A stretch of DNA of 64,000 nt from Solea solea (taxonomy: Eukaryota > Chordata > Actinopteri > Pleuronectiformes > Soleidae). Of this stretch, positions 13,301-26,600 are shown one piece after another. The stretch lies in contig NC_081142.1 in NCBI RefSeq assembly GCF_958295425.1, positions 20,480,530-20,544,529 of the forward strand, in the 5' to 3' direction. Position 1 is the stretch's first letter. Each line of letters opens with the position of its first letter. The notes under the pieces were generated by a model. The model was not told the DNA's origin, did not search any database, and worked only from the letters and a program-made list of their open reading frames with translations. A program made the translations under genes and the position numbers.

Positions 13301-14591
13301 GTTGAACGAGGTTTTCAGAAATGAATTTCTGCTGCTCAAAATAAACCCAGTCACTCAAAATGCAACTGCAATGTACCTGAATCGGGTCCTTTTGCTGCTT
13401 TTCGCTTGCTCCTTCTGACTACCAGTGTCTCTCTGGCTCGTTGTGAAGCCTCATAATTAATGACGGACAGTTTGATATGCCAGTCAAACATTCCATGGAG
13501 TCTTTTTTACAGACACTGATTTTCAGAAGGTATTGATAGCGATCAGGACGAGGATTTCAACAAACCTTAAAGGCGACATAGACCGGAAGCTCCAATTAAC
13601 GCTGCGTTTGTGTGTGTATCTGCGTCATTACCTCGTTTATGAAACCCTAAAGTTTCAGAACAACAGTTCAGCCACTGCTGAGAAAATAGGGTTTTATTGT
13701 TTTCCTGGGCTCTGCGAAGCGGATCGGCACTTTCGTAATTTGATGTCGTCATCAGAATCCCTCACCACTCCTCTCACCACAGTAGCGCCTCCTGGTGCGG
13801 GCACTAGTCCGTGCACATCTGGTTGCGTACATTCAACCGTAGAAGAAGAAGAACTACTCTCGTTGTATCTGCTGAGATGCAGAGCATCCACCGTGCCAGA
13901 GGGGGAGCTGTGTATCTGAGAGCTGGCCTACCAATTACGTCACTTCCAGGTACCTGGCCAATCACAGGACAGTGGGAAAGCTCTCGTTGGCTGGCCAATC
14001 ACAACACAGTCCACGTTCTGGGGGTGTGGTTTTGGTCTGAAACGAGAGCGTCAGTGAGGAGATATTTTGATCGGCTCGTTTGCAGCGACTAGGAGGTTTT
14101 TCACCATGAAAACAAGTTAATATATGTAAGTAGACCTCCATCACTAACATATATGTGCGATACAAGCATTCGATGTCACCTTTAAACAAGCAAAGTTGAT
14201 AGTTAGAGCTGCTCATGAAGTATCCGTCCACAAACCTCCCTCAGGGACACACTTTTTCATAAAATTTCATAAAAACACAAAGCCATGTGGACCTCTCAGT
14301 TTTTGCTTCTGGGGACGTTCACGTGGCACGGCGCCAAGAAGAAAACGAGCTTCTTTAGCCAGAAATAAAAATGACATTAAGTGAATTTATTTCCCCTGTC
14401 CTCTCCTCTGTCGTCTATATCATATTTGTAATGACAAAACTTTCAGAGTCTCTCACGGCGCATTGACGTTGATGATGTATGCGCATTCACGACTCACTAG
14501 ACTGGTATATAAATCCTAACAGTTGCCAAAAGATAAATAAATAAATAAATAAATAAATAAAAAATGAAATCCGGGCCACAAACAAAGGGGA

Positions 14592-14623
<32 letters not shown>

Positions 14624-17600
14624 TGTAATAAAGGGAAGGTGAGATAACGAGACACAGGTGAAAACAATTGGGAACGAGTGCTGGTTATCAGACAGGCATG
14701 AAATAACACATGATGCACACAGAGGGAAACCACAGAGTGAAACAAAAAGTTTCCTCGACAAAAGACACAAGGAGAGGAACTCAGCGAGACAGACATTATC
14801 ATAACAACAGAACATATTAATCAGAATTAATTAAATGCCTTTTCAATTTCTCAGATGAAAGTAAAAGGTCCTCCATATCAGATAGGACATACATATCATT
14901 AACACACCATAGCAATAGAAATATCATATTTTGTGAGTGTGTTAAAAATACACAAAGGGCTGTCACTTTTTCCCAAACATCAAGTTTGAACAAAAATGAC
15001 CTGAAATTCTTTTGAAGATATTCTCCACGTCCCATTGACAAATATGATGATGATATTCGTTATTACACTTCACAGCTAAGGTGTTGTGAAAGTAGACTCA
15101 GGAGGACATTTTAGTTTCCTCCATTTCAGAACGTTAGGTTAAAAAGTTACCCCCTATAAGAGCTGATAATAAAAACTCATACTGTGGTATTGTGTGTACA
15201 TGGTATATACATCAAACGGCATGATAGGCTTCTAGGCTGTATATTCTGAACTCAAACTTTTTTTTAAGGCTCAAGATTGAAATTGTACCCCTAAGATCAA
15301 ACATACATCTGATAAATATTTCAGATAAGAAGTGAAAGCCCTACAAAGACACAGTGACAGCAGTCAGATGGTATAAACACTTATTTCCCCCTACGCTGCT
15401 GGTGCATACGCACATAGCATTGCCTGACAGATGAAAGCTGCAGCATACAAATAACATTACATCATTTATGTTCATGAAGACCAAATAGAGGCATAAAACA
15501 ATAACATAAACGACAAAAAAATCCTCATATGTGGTTTATATTTGCATCTTGGTGTCACTTGCGATGCAGAAAACTGTCTTTGTAAAAAACGCACACGCAG
15601 CTTTGGGTGCTATTACATTTTGTTTACAATTTCCTTGTCATAAAACAATGACAACAGCAATGAAAATAAAACGGAAGATTATGCTTCTTCTTTTTTTTCC
15701 CTTGTGATGAGATATGATCATCAGCCGCCGTCGTATAAGCACACCGAGTCTGGGGTAAGCGTGTGACGAGCACATATGGCGAGGGGGAAGATAAATGAAT
15801 CTTGTGAAACACTGCTAATGTCAGGTCTCTGCCTCCGGTTGTCACCTTCAGGTAGCATGGGGTTAATGGGGTGATGGAGAGGAGGATGACTCCCCCCACC
15901 CCCCCCCCCACCCCTGCCTTTTTTTCATTCCTGCAAACACAGAGGCTGTCATTGTGTATAGTACAGCTTTCTCCACTGCAATAGGACATCAATCAGAATC
16001 AGACTCCCTGTACTAATATCAAAGCTCCGTCCTCAGACTACAGCACATTGTGTTCAGGGAGGGCTTTTCTTTTGCACCTAAGGGAGACATATCTGTAGTG
16101 CAGAGGCAGATGCTTTTGTCTGTTTCATTTCTTCAGAATTAGTTTTTTTTTTTTTTTTTTGTAGCTACAGAGAGGCAGTGCTTTCATGCTCCAAAGGCAG
16201 TCTTCTGGCGTAACTGCCAGGTGGAGGGAGGAGAGACTCACCTCCATCACTGGGAGGAAGTGAGTCAAAGGAGCGAGAGCGAGAGAGAGAGAGAGCCCCC
16301 TACACATGTGCATCATTTCCACCGGGTGCTGACCCACGCGGTAGCAGAACAAATGCATCTAAGCACTCCTCTGCATGAATTTGAAATCAAACAAGTTGAG
16401 AGATGAATGGGAGAGGGCTGGCAAGGCAAAGAGCCACAAAAGGGGAAATTGAAGCTCACTTTGCAGAGAGAGAGCCTGTTATAAGTGCTGTGCTGTGCTG
16501 TGCTGTGCTGGGGATTGGCTGTGGAAATCTGGGCTCTCTTAAAGAAGTCACGGTGCAGAGGACAGTGTGTGACACAGCCGGCTTGTTTGAACAATGAGTA
16601 ATGACAGCAGCTGTCGGAAAGCAGCAGGGACCCTTTTTTTCTTTTTTTTTAAGAGAATTTTCTGACCCGAATCAATGACAATATCGCCACATGACTTGAA
16701 CCGTAATTTCCACTCTGAAAACACTGATGAACAAGGCGGAACGTTTTGAACGAGGCAACAGCAGGATTCTCAGGTCTCATATTTTCTTTTCATTAACAAC
16801 TTGATTGTGTTCTTTTCTCATTATGGAAGAGACAAATAATTTTTCTTCTTTCTTTTTTTTTTTTGTTCCCACTCTTAATACTTACTAAGGTCACTCGCTA
16901 TGTTCACGTTTGCAAAATTTCTTCCTTCCGGAAATATTCATTCCGATTGGAATTTACAATTCCATTGTTTATGTGGACACATGACACCAAAGTCAGAAGT
17001 CATGATCGGATTGACTCTTTTTATCATCCTTTCTCAAACTGTGGGGCCCCTCAGGGGTGAAAAAAGAACGGGGCCCGTTCTATTTTTAGCAGGTGGAACT
17101 CGCAGTAACCCGGACTCATTTTAGTGATGTACCACAACACAATCTACACTGGTGACAAGCCTTGGATAATAGAGAAGTTTCTGACAGGAGCAAAACGATG
17201 TGCAATGTTTCACAAGCCAACGTCAGCCGAAGACGAGGAGAAAAAACGACGGCGCATACCTCAGTCTTGGAGTCAGTCTCATTGGGACAGCATGAAACCT
17301 AATACATTTAAGAGACACATGGAGACCATTCTTCCTCTAAAGGGGGGCCCAACAGAAAAAAGTTGAAGAACCACTGCTTTATATGAACACCGAACCAAGT
17401 GACAATCGGCATATACCAGACCTCTCATTTGAAATTCAATTTGTTTCCGAATGGGCTGTAACGGATCGGACTTTCTGGAGTGGCATGTTTACATGACTTA
17501 TTTTATTCCTATCAGCCAGCCTTTTTTCTGATTACTTGGAAGGTAGGGACAACCCATAGCTAAGCAGAAAAGGGAACTACGCTTGTGACCGTTTGAGGCC

Positions 17601-20600
17601 CCATCAGGTCAAGGGCAAGGTTACCCCTGAGCAAGGTACCCAATTCCAATTGGACACTCAAAATTGACTCCAGCCACAGGGGAGGCTCACACCCAGTGTA
17701 CTCCTTATGCCAGTCCCAAGCCCGGATAAATGGGAGGGTTGCGTCACGAAGGGCATCCAGCGTAAAAAAAATATCAGCCAAATCAAATATCATGAGGTGG
17801 AGGGCAAAGGACAATATCTATAAAGAAAATATAAAAAAATCTTAGCTCGAGCTCCAGGCTTTGCCTCATTCTCTCATATAGCCATATGTGCCAACATATA
17901 GGTGGCCAATAATGTCCTATTAAGTCTTTCTAATAAAGCAGAATGTATCTACGGTGAGCAGCAGCTGCTACGCAGAGCGGAAATTGAGCGCTCCGTTCAT
18001 CAGTCAATATTTTTGCCACATCTTATATCATATGGCGTTATCAAATGATTCCTTATGTGGTTTCAGTATTCACAGGGTCTGAAACCCATGGCTGTATCTC
18101 ATTTCCGCACATTTATAGCGGCATTAAAATCCCTCATGAGTAGACCAAGAGATATATAAAGTGATATAAATAACAATTGCACTCAAATTGTCTTCACTTT
18201 CCTTTTCACATGCGTAGAGGATGTGTATGTCTTCCGCTTACAGCAACCGCGTTTCTTCAGGATTGATTAAAGAGGCTTACACTGAGTTAACCTGCAGCAC
18301 CAGAGTCACGAGTTCCCGAACCCTTCCAGACCTTCTGTGACTGTTACTGATGGACTCACCATCATTGCCCTGCTTCATCCATCTGTCACTTTACACCGAC
18401 TGTCCCCTGACATGCCTGGACCAGGACAAATCCCTTAACAAAAAAAAATATGGTGTCCTGTGACATCATGAGAATCAGTAGGTTCTCGCTGCCTTGTCAC
18501 GGCAGGAAAAAAAAGCCAAGCGCTGAAATAAAATCTCCTCTTGCAAATGAAGTGAAAAAGCATGTTTTGCTAGAGCTGCTTTGAGGCAAAGGTCAATATA
18601 AATGTCCTCAATCAGTGAGTGACCAAAAAAAAAAAAGAAACAAAGAAAAAAAAGAAACTCTAATGGAAAACCATTAATGTCCCATTCATAATGTAGAAAT
18701 ACAGAATTTAAAGAACAGAGGGAGCCACTTATGTTGCCGTTTGGCTCTGTCCAAAACCAAGAGGAGCCTTGAATCAAGCTTTGGCTTTTGCTTGAAATAT
18801 ATTTCAGTTACAGTAAAGAAACACAAATGTATAAACACACTTCTTTTCCTGATGTCTCCCAGGTGACCGAGACCCGCACAGGTCCGCTCGGATGCAGTAA
18901 CTATGACAACCTTGACTCTGTAAGCTCCGTGCTGGTTCAGAGCCCTGAAAATAAAGTACAGCTTCAAGGTTTGTTTGATTTTTTTTTGTTGTTGTTTGCA
19001 ATTGTTTATTGTTAAAGAGGAATTCAGGATTCTGGACGTGGGGTTGTGGCCATGCTTAGTGGGATATAGGCATGTTGACATGATGTTAGTAAGGCATCTA
19101 ATTATTGTGTAAGTCGGACTTAAACCGTACTTTTAAAATACGTCTAAATATTTTAGTAGACTGAAATTGTACTTAATTTAATTGATCAAAGTCCAGTTGA
19201 GAGTCAAATTACTATTGTGTGTGTATACATTCAACTGGACCCAAACTGGCCTTGGCACAGCCTGTTCCACAGGTCCTGCCCTGGGCTTTGACCCAGAAAT
19301 AATACGCAAAATAAAAAGATAACAACAAGGAAAAAAACATGGACACTCCAGACCAGTGTGTGTTTTCTGGACTGACAAGGAGACTTAATGCATGTTCTGT
19401 CAGCTCAAAGAATGAAATACCTTGTATTCGATGGTTGAAAAACACTGAATGGCTTGTGACATATTACAAACTAGCCATCAGCAAAGGTTGTTTTGGTCTG
19501 TGATTTTAAAAGGTCAACCGGTGAACGGTCTAATACTAAAAAGCTGATCTCCACCTACAGTGGAGTCAATGAATTCCCCACTAATGCTTGTATATTTGGA
19601 TATGGACACCGGTCCAAATAAATCATAGTTGAGTTTAACTGTAGCTTGACTTTTAAGCTGATGGATATTTTACTGGTTGAGCTGTTTGTCAAGTGGCTTC
19701 TTCCGGAGCTGTATGTAAAACCCTGCCTTTGTATCAGTACTTTGTACAACCCCCACTTCAAAAATCCCGAAACTATTCCTTTACGATATAAGCTCAGCCA
19801 GTGCTGTAGTGCCACTGTACGTACACTGTAACTCCCGAGGCTTTCGGTTTGATCATGGCTTTAAACCCCGGCTTTCTTTGACAGGCTTACAAGTGATCCT
19901 TCCAGACTACTTGAGAGAAAGTTTTGTGCAGGCTGCTCTCAGCTACATAGCCTGCAATGGCGAAGGCGAATTTGTCTGCAAGGACAATGACTGCTGGTGC
20001 AACTGTGACCCCAAGTTCCCAGAATGCAACTGCCCATACATGGACATCCAGGCCATGGAGAAGAGCCTGGAGAGAATCACGGAGACGTGGGGGATTCTCT
20101 ACAAGGAATTTGAGGAATCAGGTGAGAACACCTTGGGATGTCTTCCTCTCACATGGCATGCAAATGAAAGTTTGAAAATATAAATCATCTATATAATGAG
20201 GGCGTGAGGATTAGTTTTATGCCCATTGTGAAATCTGAAGACGGGGAGGGTACTATATGTTTGTGTCTCCCTGTTGACTCATAGGTGAACTATAATAGAG
20301 GGTTGTCCAACGTGGCACCCTGTCTGCATATAAAAAAACAGAGCATGTGAGGGAGCACAGTGTCACCTTATCTCTGCAGTTTCATTCATACCATGCGTCT
20401 GAATCACGTTTGAGGAAGAGGAGGACGAGGGACCACCTGTGTGACCACGGGGCCAAGTAGAAGAGATAACCGCTCGTATAAAGAATTGGATAATGCAGCA
20501 TTTTACTGTGTCAGATGTACACCTGCCATGCTCCAATCAAAGACGCAGTGAATAATAGTATCTACGATGACTAAAGGTCGCGCACCGGGTACGAAGGACA

Positions 20601-23600
20601 GCAACCGGTTGTTTTCTTTTATGGAGAAATCGGTGACTGATTTCATTGGAGTAGGGTAGAACAACCGGAGCGGGGAGCGATAATCAGCGGAGTGGTCTGC
20701 AGTGGCTGTGGAATCATGCAGCGGCGCCGTGAGCAATGGGACGCAATTCTCATATGCTCTGCCACGGAAAATTAACAAAACAACAGAACCAGATTAAAAA
20801 ATGCAACAGCTTTCGGCTCAGGTAGTTTACATTATGTCAGGAGCAGATTTATCAGCTATAAAACCTGTTTATTGGCAGTTCAGCTTTCATATCACCAGGG
20901 AAACAGATTTTGAATCGAGGCGCTTAGCATAATGTTTAGTTATTATTGCTGTGCTCAGTCACCCTGCCTTGGTTGTTATTACTCAGGTGAAATCAAAATG
21001 GATGTGTTTTTTTTCCACTCCTTAGTTTTGGCTGAAACATCCCGAAGTGCAATTACTTTCAGTGTTTTCATTGCTGTGTGTGTAATGAGGGCAGGAGTGT
21101 GCCAAGAATGCAGATATCTGCAGGATTTATTCTCTGTGTCCTTTAGCATGGGACGCCACAATTCTACTTTGCTGCTTTATCAGCAGGAGAAAAGGACAGT
21201 GAACAACTGAAAATAAAGAAATAAAGAGCCAAGATTCCTTGAGAGATGAGGCAAAGGTACAGTATATGAAATAATCACAAATGATATTCGTTCACTCACT
21301 CATGTATTTCTTTACATAAGTGAAGCTAATGACCTTAACAGTGACGATAAAGCAGAAGAGGCAGAAAAAGTAATAAAAATAGTCAGCAAATAAATACTGT
21401 TCACCTCAAAGGAAATAAAATGTTCATTACAGTTGACAGTAATAGATACAGTGGGAGCAGAAGTAACACCGGCTCACTGATGCAATGTGTGGCATTTTAA
21501 AACTATCACGACCAATGTTTATCCTACTGTCTAATAGTCCCACAGTTTTGTTTTGTTTTTATTTAGCACATTTGGCTTTGCTCTGTGAGCCAAAAATACA
21601 TGAAGCTGGTGCCAGGATTCAGTCTGAAAAATGGACACTCGCTGAAAATATAGAAACCAGTGGGGACCCCTGGGAAAAACATAATTAAAAGGCTAACTGA
21701 ACTCTATACATGCTGTAGTCTGCATTATCTTAAGAATATTGTTCTTCTTTATATAGCGATGAGACGGCATTTTCCAGCAACTAAAGTTTGTAAACATAGT
21801 AAACTACTCACTCTTGTGCACATTGCAACGTACTGATGGAGGTAGCTGTGAAGCAACAATTCCTGTGTGCCGTGATATAAAATCTCTGCTTTTTTCTATG
21901 GAGCTTGGTGCGGGGAGCGAGCTGGAAACATCTAAGAGAATATGGCAGACATTCTTCAGGTATTATCATATTACAGGCATATATTATTTGAGGTGAACCT
22001 TTTGTTCAGTGGCTTAAATGTGTTTTTACATGATAAGCCATGTTTGAGCTGGTCCCTGGCAAAAGTGGCACACAAGGGTCATGCACAGCAAAGTCAGCAC
22101 TGAGCACACTTTAAAAAAACCTGAACTGTACCTTTGATTGAAATTCCGAACACTTTTGGGTTGTCATTTGGTTTTACTGAATAAGTATACATTTTTTCAA
22201 TCCACTATCAGCCAAATCCAGGTCATACAGAGTCCATATTTGTACATCAAAATAAAAAAAAAATGCCGTCATTAATTATCTGTTCAATTTCACTGACTCC
22301 TTTAAATGAGACGAAGGAACGGGGCCTTCTTTTTGGTGCGGTCACACTATCTGTCCTCCAAATAGTGTGACCGCACCCCCCTGGGTTCTCCAGCACTCAC
22401 AATCCAATATGAACTTATCAATGGTGTAATGGAGCATTGAAATGATCCGTGTCAAGGTATTAGGTTCCAGGTGGTCATAATTGACTGGGTAATATATCAC
22501 AAACACTGGACCCACAAAAAAAAAGCCCCTGTAGGATGTAAACATTGGACAGGAAAATCAAAGTTGGGCTACTTGGATGTATACTTGCTTTTAAAGTGGT
22601 ACATTATTTAGAAACTGTCCATAAAGTGTTTGTGTAAGCTACAATTCAAAAAGTACACTTGGCTGCAATTAAACTCAGTCCCAGTTTCTCAGAAGTGGCC
22701 TGATTACAAGTGTGCTTGTTATTGCAAGGGTATTGAAAACAGCATCAGTAAAAGGTATTTGAAGGTCTCATTTTGTATAAAGAGTCATTTACATGTATTT
22801 TTGTCTTCATAAATGACGTATTAAAGCCTCACTCAGTGCACAGACTGTATATAGAAACGGTGCCTTAAAGTGTTTTGTCAATATGTGTAGACCAGACAGA
22901 AGCAACAGAAAAAACGCGCTAGTAAAGGAAGAGGTCAACTCAGGTGCCAATGAAAAGATTCAGTAGTGAATTCTACTGCTCAAAAAAATTTGGTTGTTGA
23001 GAATGAGAATAAAAATTGAATGACTTGAACGCCCCCGGGGACAAATAAAATATTTTGAATTAATTGAAACGCTTTTTGTCCCTGCCCGCCCCCTGTGCAC
23101 ACAAACGCACACAAGAATACCAAAATTCTCTTCTTGAAGACCAAACAGAGGGAGACTAACAACAGAAAAATCACCAAAAGTCACAGACTGTTTGATGGAT
23201 TTTACTTGATGGATTCGTCTGTAGCTGCTGCCCAGACAGCGCACATGTCCTGCATAATTCCGGCACTGGTATTCCAAACAATGCCAAACAACACTCCACA
23301 TGGTCCAGCAGCGATGGGAATTCCTTCTTCTTCTTCTTCACCAAATCCTGCTCTTGTTGTCCCAACTGCTCCACCACCCACCTCCCTGATGTCACATGGC
23401 ATTGTACCATTTTGCCCATGCACTGGCGCTGGTTGCTTCACCCCCGCTCCTAACACCAGCAGATGATCCAGGAGGTTGCACAGGAACCTGGCCAAAGGCT
23501 CCAGTCCATTGCTCCTCATCAAATCCAGCTTAAATTGACCATCTGTTTGGCTCATTTCACTGCTGGCCATCGCTTTTTGCATTGAGATTTACAAAGGCTA

Positions 23601-26600
23601 TAACCTATAACCTGTGGTTGGCTTGACTATGAAGACACTCAGAAGACAAATTGAGACATTAACTACATTGAGACAGTGTTTGGACAGTTAAACTTCAGTG
23701 TATGGATCTTTAACCCAATACAGCCCATCAGTCTGCCATAAACTACTTCATAAAATACAAAAAAAATAATATACCTCGCCCTCATTCCATCTGTCTTTTG
23801 TTTTGACAGATGAATTCAAGGCATTCTATGCAAGGCTGCCCCAGAACTATTTCCTCAACATGTCAGCCATCCAACATCTATGGTCCCTGGATAGTTTGTT
23901 CCAGTGGCGATACGAGCAGCTGGAGACCAGCATGAAGGTCCTCTCCAAGCGGGCACAGAGAGTCATCTTTAAGCTCTTCAGCCTCAGCAAAAGATGCCAC
24001 CGACAGCCCCACGTCCACCTACCCAGAGAACGGTGAGCAATAACTATACGCGTATGCAATATTTATTATTATCCAGCTTTGTCTTTGTCAATATAAACCT
24101 CTGTAACTAAAATCAGCCATGACTCTTATGTCAAAACTTAAACAAATGTACCTTCTCTCATTTGTTTCTTCTTTTTATTATTGTTTGCCAAAGTCAAGTG
24201 CACTTTGAGTCCCAGCCTGCATTTCCGACTTATTCCAATTCAGACTAATCCAAGATTCTAGGAGGAAGTAAACAAGCTGCCCTTGTTGCTGTGACATTTC
24301 TCTTGTGTACCCTTGCTATAACCATTTAGTGTATAGAGAATATGCAGAAGGCTTTCAGTTTTTAATCTCCTTTGTACAGTTTTCGCTAACAAACATGCAT
24401 CTCCTCCTAAATGCTGGAATACAGTCATCAAAATGCCAGTAAAACAGCCAGACTTCTGTTTTAAGAGACACATTTATTCCCTTGTAGATCACATATTCTG
24501 CTCCTACAAGAGTAGCATTTTGATTAAGAATCCACAAGTCTCAGCCACACTAAATCGTTACACTGAAAACTTAATTGCACTTTATTGTACTTCATCTCCA
24601 TGAGATCCTCTAAAATCAGAAAACTAATTATTGATATTGGTTCGGTGGCCACATGGGAGGGAATTGTCCTTTTTTGTCTCGACTCAGTTTTGTCGAACAA
24701 TGTATTCAGAAGAAAATGTGTGGCTATGTCACATCATGAAACTAATACTTTAAAGCACATTCACCCCTATAATGTCAAGATTCATCAAAATCCTAAAAGA
24801 ATACTCTCAGACTATATCAAGGACCAAATAGAAAAATCCTTACATAACCCAAAAATCTGTGGCCACAGTAGGGAAGCTCCAGCTGTTTAAGTTGTTCAGG
24901 TTCCTCTGAAAGAAACCAAAGAAAACAGCGGTCACCACCAACCACTGCTCCAATGCTTCCTTAAGAGAGAGGCCAATGGTCATTTGTCAGCAAAAATGTA
25001 CATACGCTACCTAGATTACGCCTACTTTTAGAAAGGAGCACATTTGTACTACTACGTACTACATATAAGTAGAGCTGCAACTGACGTTTTTTTTTCATAA
25101 TCGATTAATCTGTCGATTGTTTGGTGCATAAAATGTCATAAAACATTGATCAGTGTTTGTCAAACCTGGAAATGACGACGTTCTCGAATGTCTTGTTCTG
25201 TCCACAAACCAAAATGATTCCGTTTCAATGATTTCTTTGTTATATGGAGCAAAGAAATGAAGAAAATATTTCACATTTAAGAAGCTAAAACAATCACAAA
25301 TGTTGTTTTAATAAGGAAAAAAGCTTCAAACCCATTAATCGGTTGTCAAAATAGTTGACGATTCATTTAGTAATAGATTAATAATCGACGAATTGTTTCA
25401 GCTCTACGTATAAGGGAACATATTATCACTTTTACCTTTACCTGCCCTTGACTATGCCAATTGACAGTGAGTCATTTGAACCATGTGTGATGTTTTTGTA
25501 CAAACCAATGGTTGTGTGAGTACATCTGCCCCCAGGAACCCCCCCAAAATAGAAAAAGAGACTCATGGTTTACCTTCATTTGTCAAAGGCAGCGACTGCT
25601 GAAAGTGATGAATCCAACTATCACTGTCAGTCACGCTGCTTTAAGTTTGACGGAGCCACCTCAGTAATGGCGGCGGCGGTGCGGAGCACAACACATAAAT
25701 CAACTGGCGGATTAATCTATACAGTGAACTTCAATGTTCAATGTCCAGTCTCTCTTTCTGTTCCCTTTTGCTTCTCTTCCCTCTTTCTCTTCTCCGTCGT
25801 AAGTCGACCCCCCCTCCTCAAGTGGTCTCATTCTCTATCGACTACAATGCCAAAACACGCATTAATCACTGATCCTCGCCGCTGATATTCACGCCCACAT
25901 GCATGAAAAAGAGCGAGAGCAACGTAGCGCTCACCCATACAGTGTCTATTTATGTTATTATAGAGCGTTTCATGAAGCTTCTCCCCTTTTTTTGAGAAAT
26001 CCTCATACTCCATGGAAAATGGCTGAGAATGGGATTTTGTCAGTTTGACAGGGGGAGGTGGGAGAAGTGGAAATTCAAAGAAATACACCCTCTCTTTACC
26101 TTTAACATTCCATTTGTGACACTTGAGGTAGATAAGAGATATGCAATTGATTTTGCCAGCTACTTTTCCACTGTGCTGACAATTTATGAGCAAATAAGAC
26201 AGTCAGGGGAGCAGGCAGCTTGGCTTTTATTAAGCTTGTAATGACACAACTGCACAGTATACTTTGTGCTGGAACTTTTGCCGTTTGGCATAATGATCCA
26301 CATTGTCATTCAGGAGATGTTCCCAGTATTTCTGCTTTAATCAGCTTTGAAAATGTCTTTCTCTGTTTTTTTATTTTCTTCCACAATAGGTTCCAGGATA
26401 TTTTTATTTATTTATTTAAAAAAAAAATGTAAATCAATATTTTGAATGACTCACAGAAGGAGAGTAATCTTTTTTTATATGGCCGCTAAGAGACTGCAGT
26501 GAGGATTGTACTCTAAAAATAGGTTTTTAATGAATTTGTCAATGTATTCAGATCTATTCAGTCCCCACAGCCTCACACTCGTTCAGTCATATTGTCACCT

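Larger units (their letters stand above)
12818..18862 (+). other. brinp3: brinp3 intron between exons B and C
   Basis: This is a 6045-base GTACAA...CTCCCAG intron, phase 0. It holds a tRNA-like SINE (about 13086-13255), a TTAA-flanked MITE (13567-14185), simple repeats at 14533 and 14598, a hAT MITE with a transposase relic (17025-17376) and a second SINE type (about 17544-17810). The stretch 14630-16480 shows no feature except C-, T- and GA-rich tracts. Confidence 0.85.

Noticed and set aside
13533..13919. 128-codon plus-strand frame
   Set aside because: It runs across the left boundary of the TTAA element and has no recognisable domain, so it is most likely chance.
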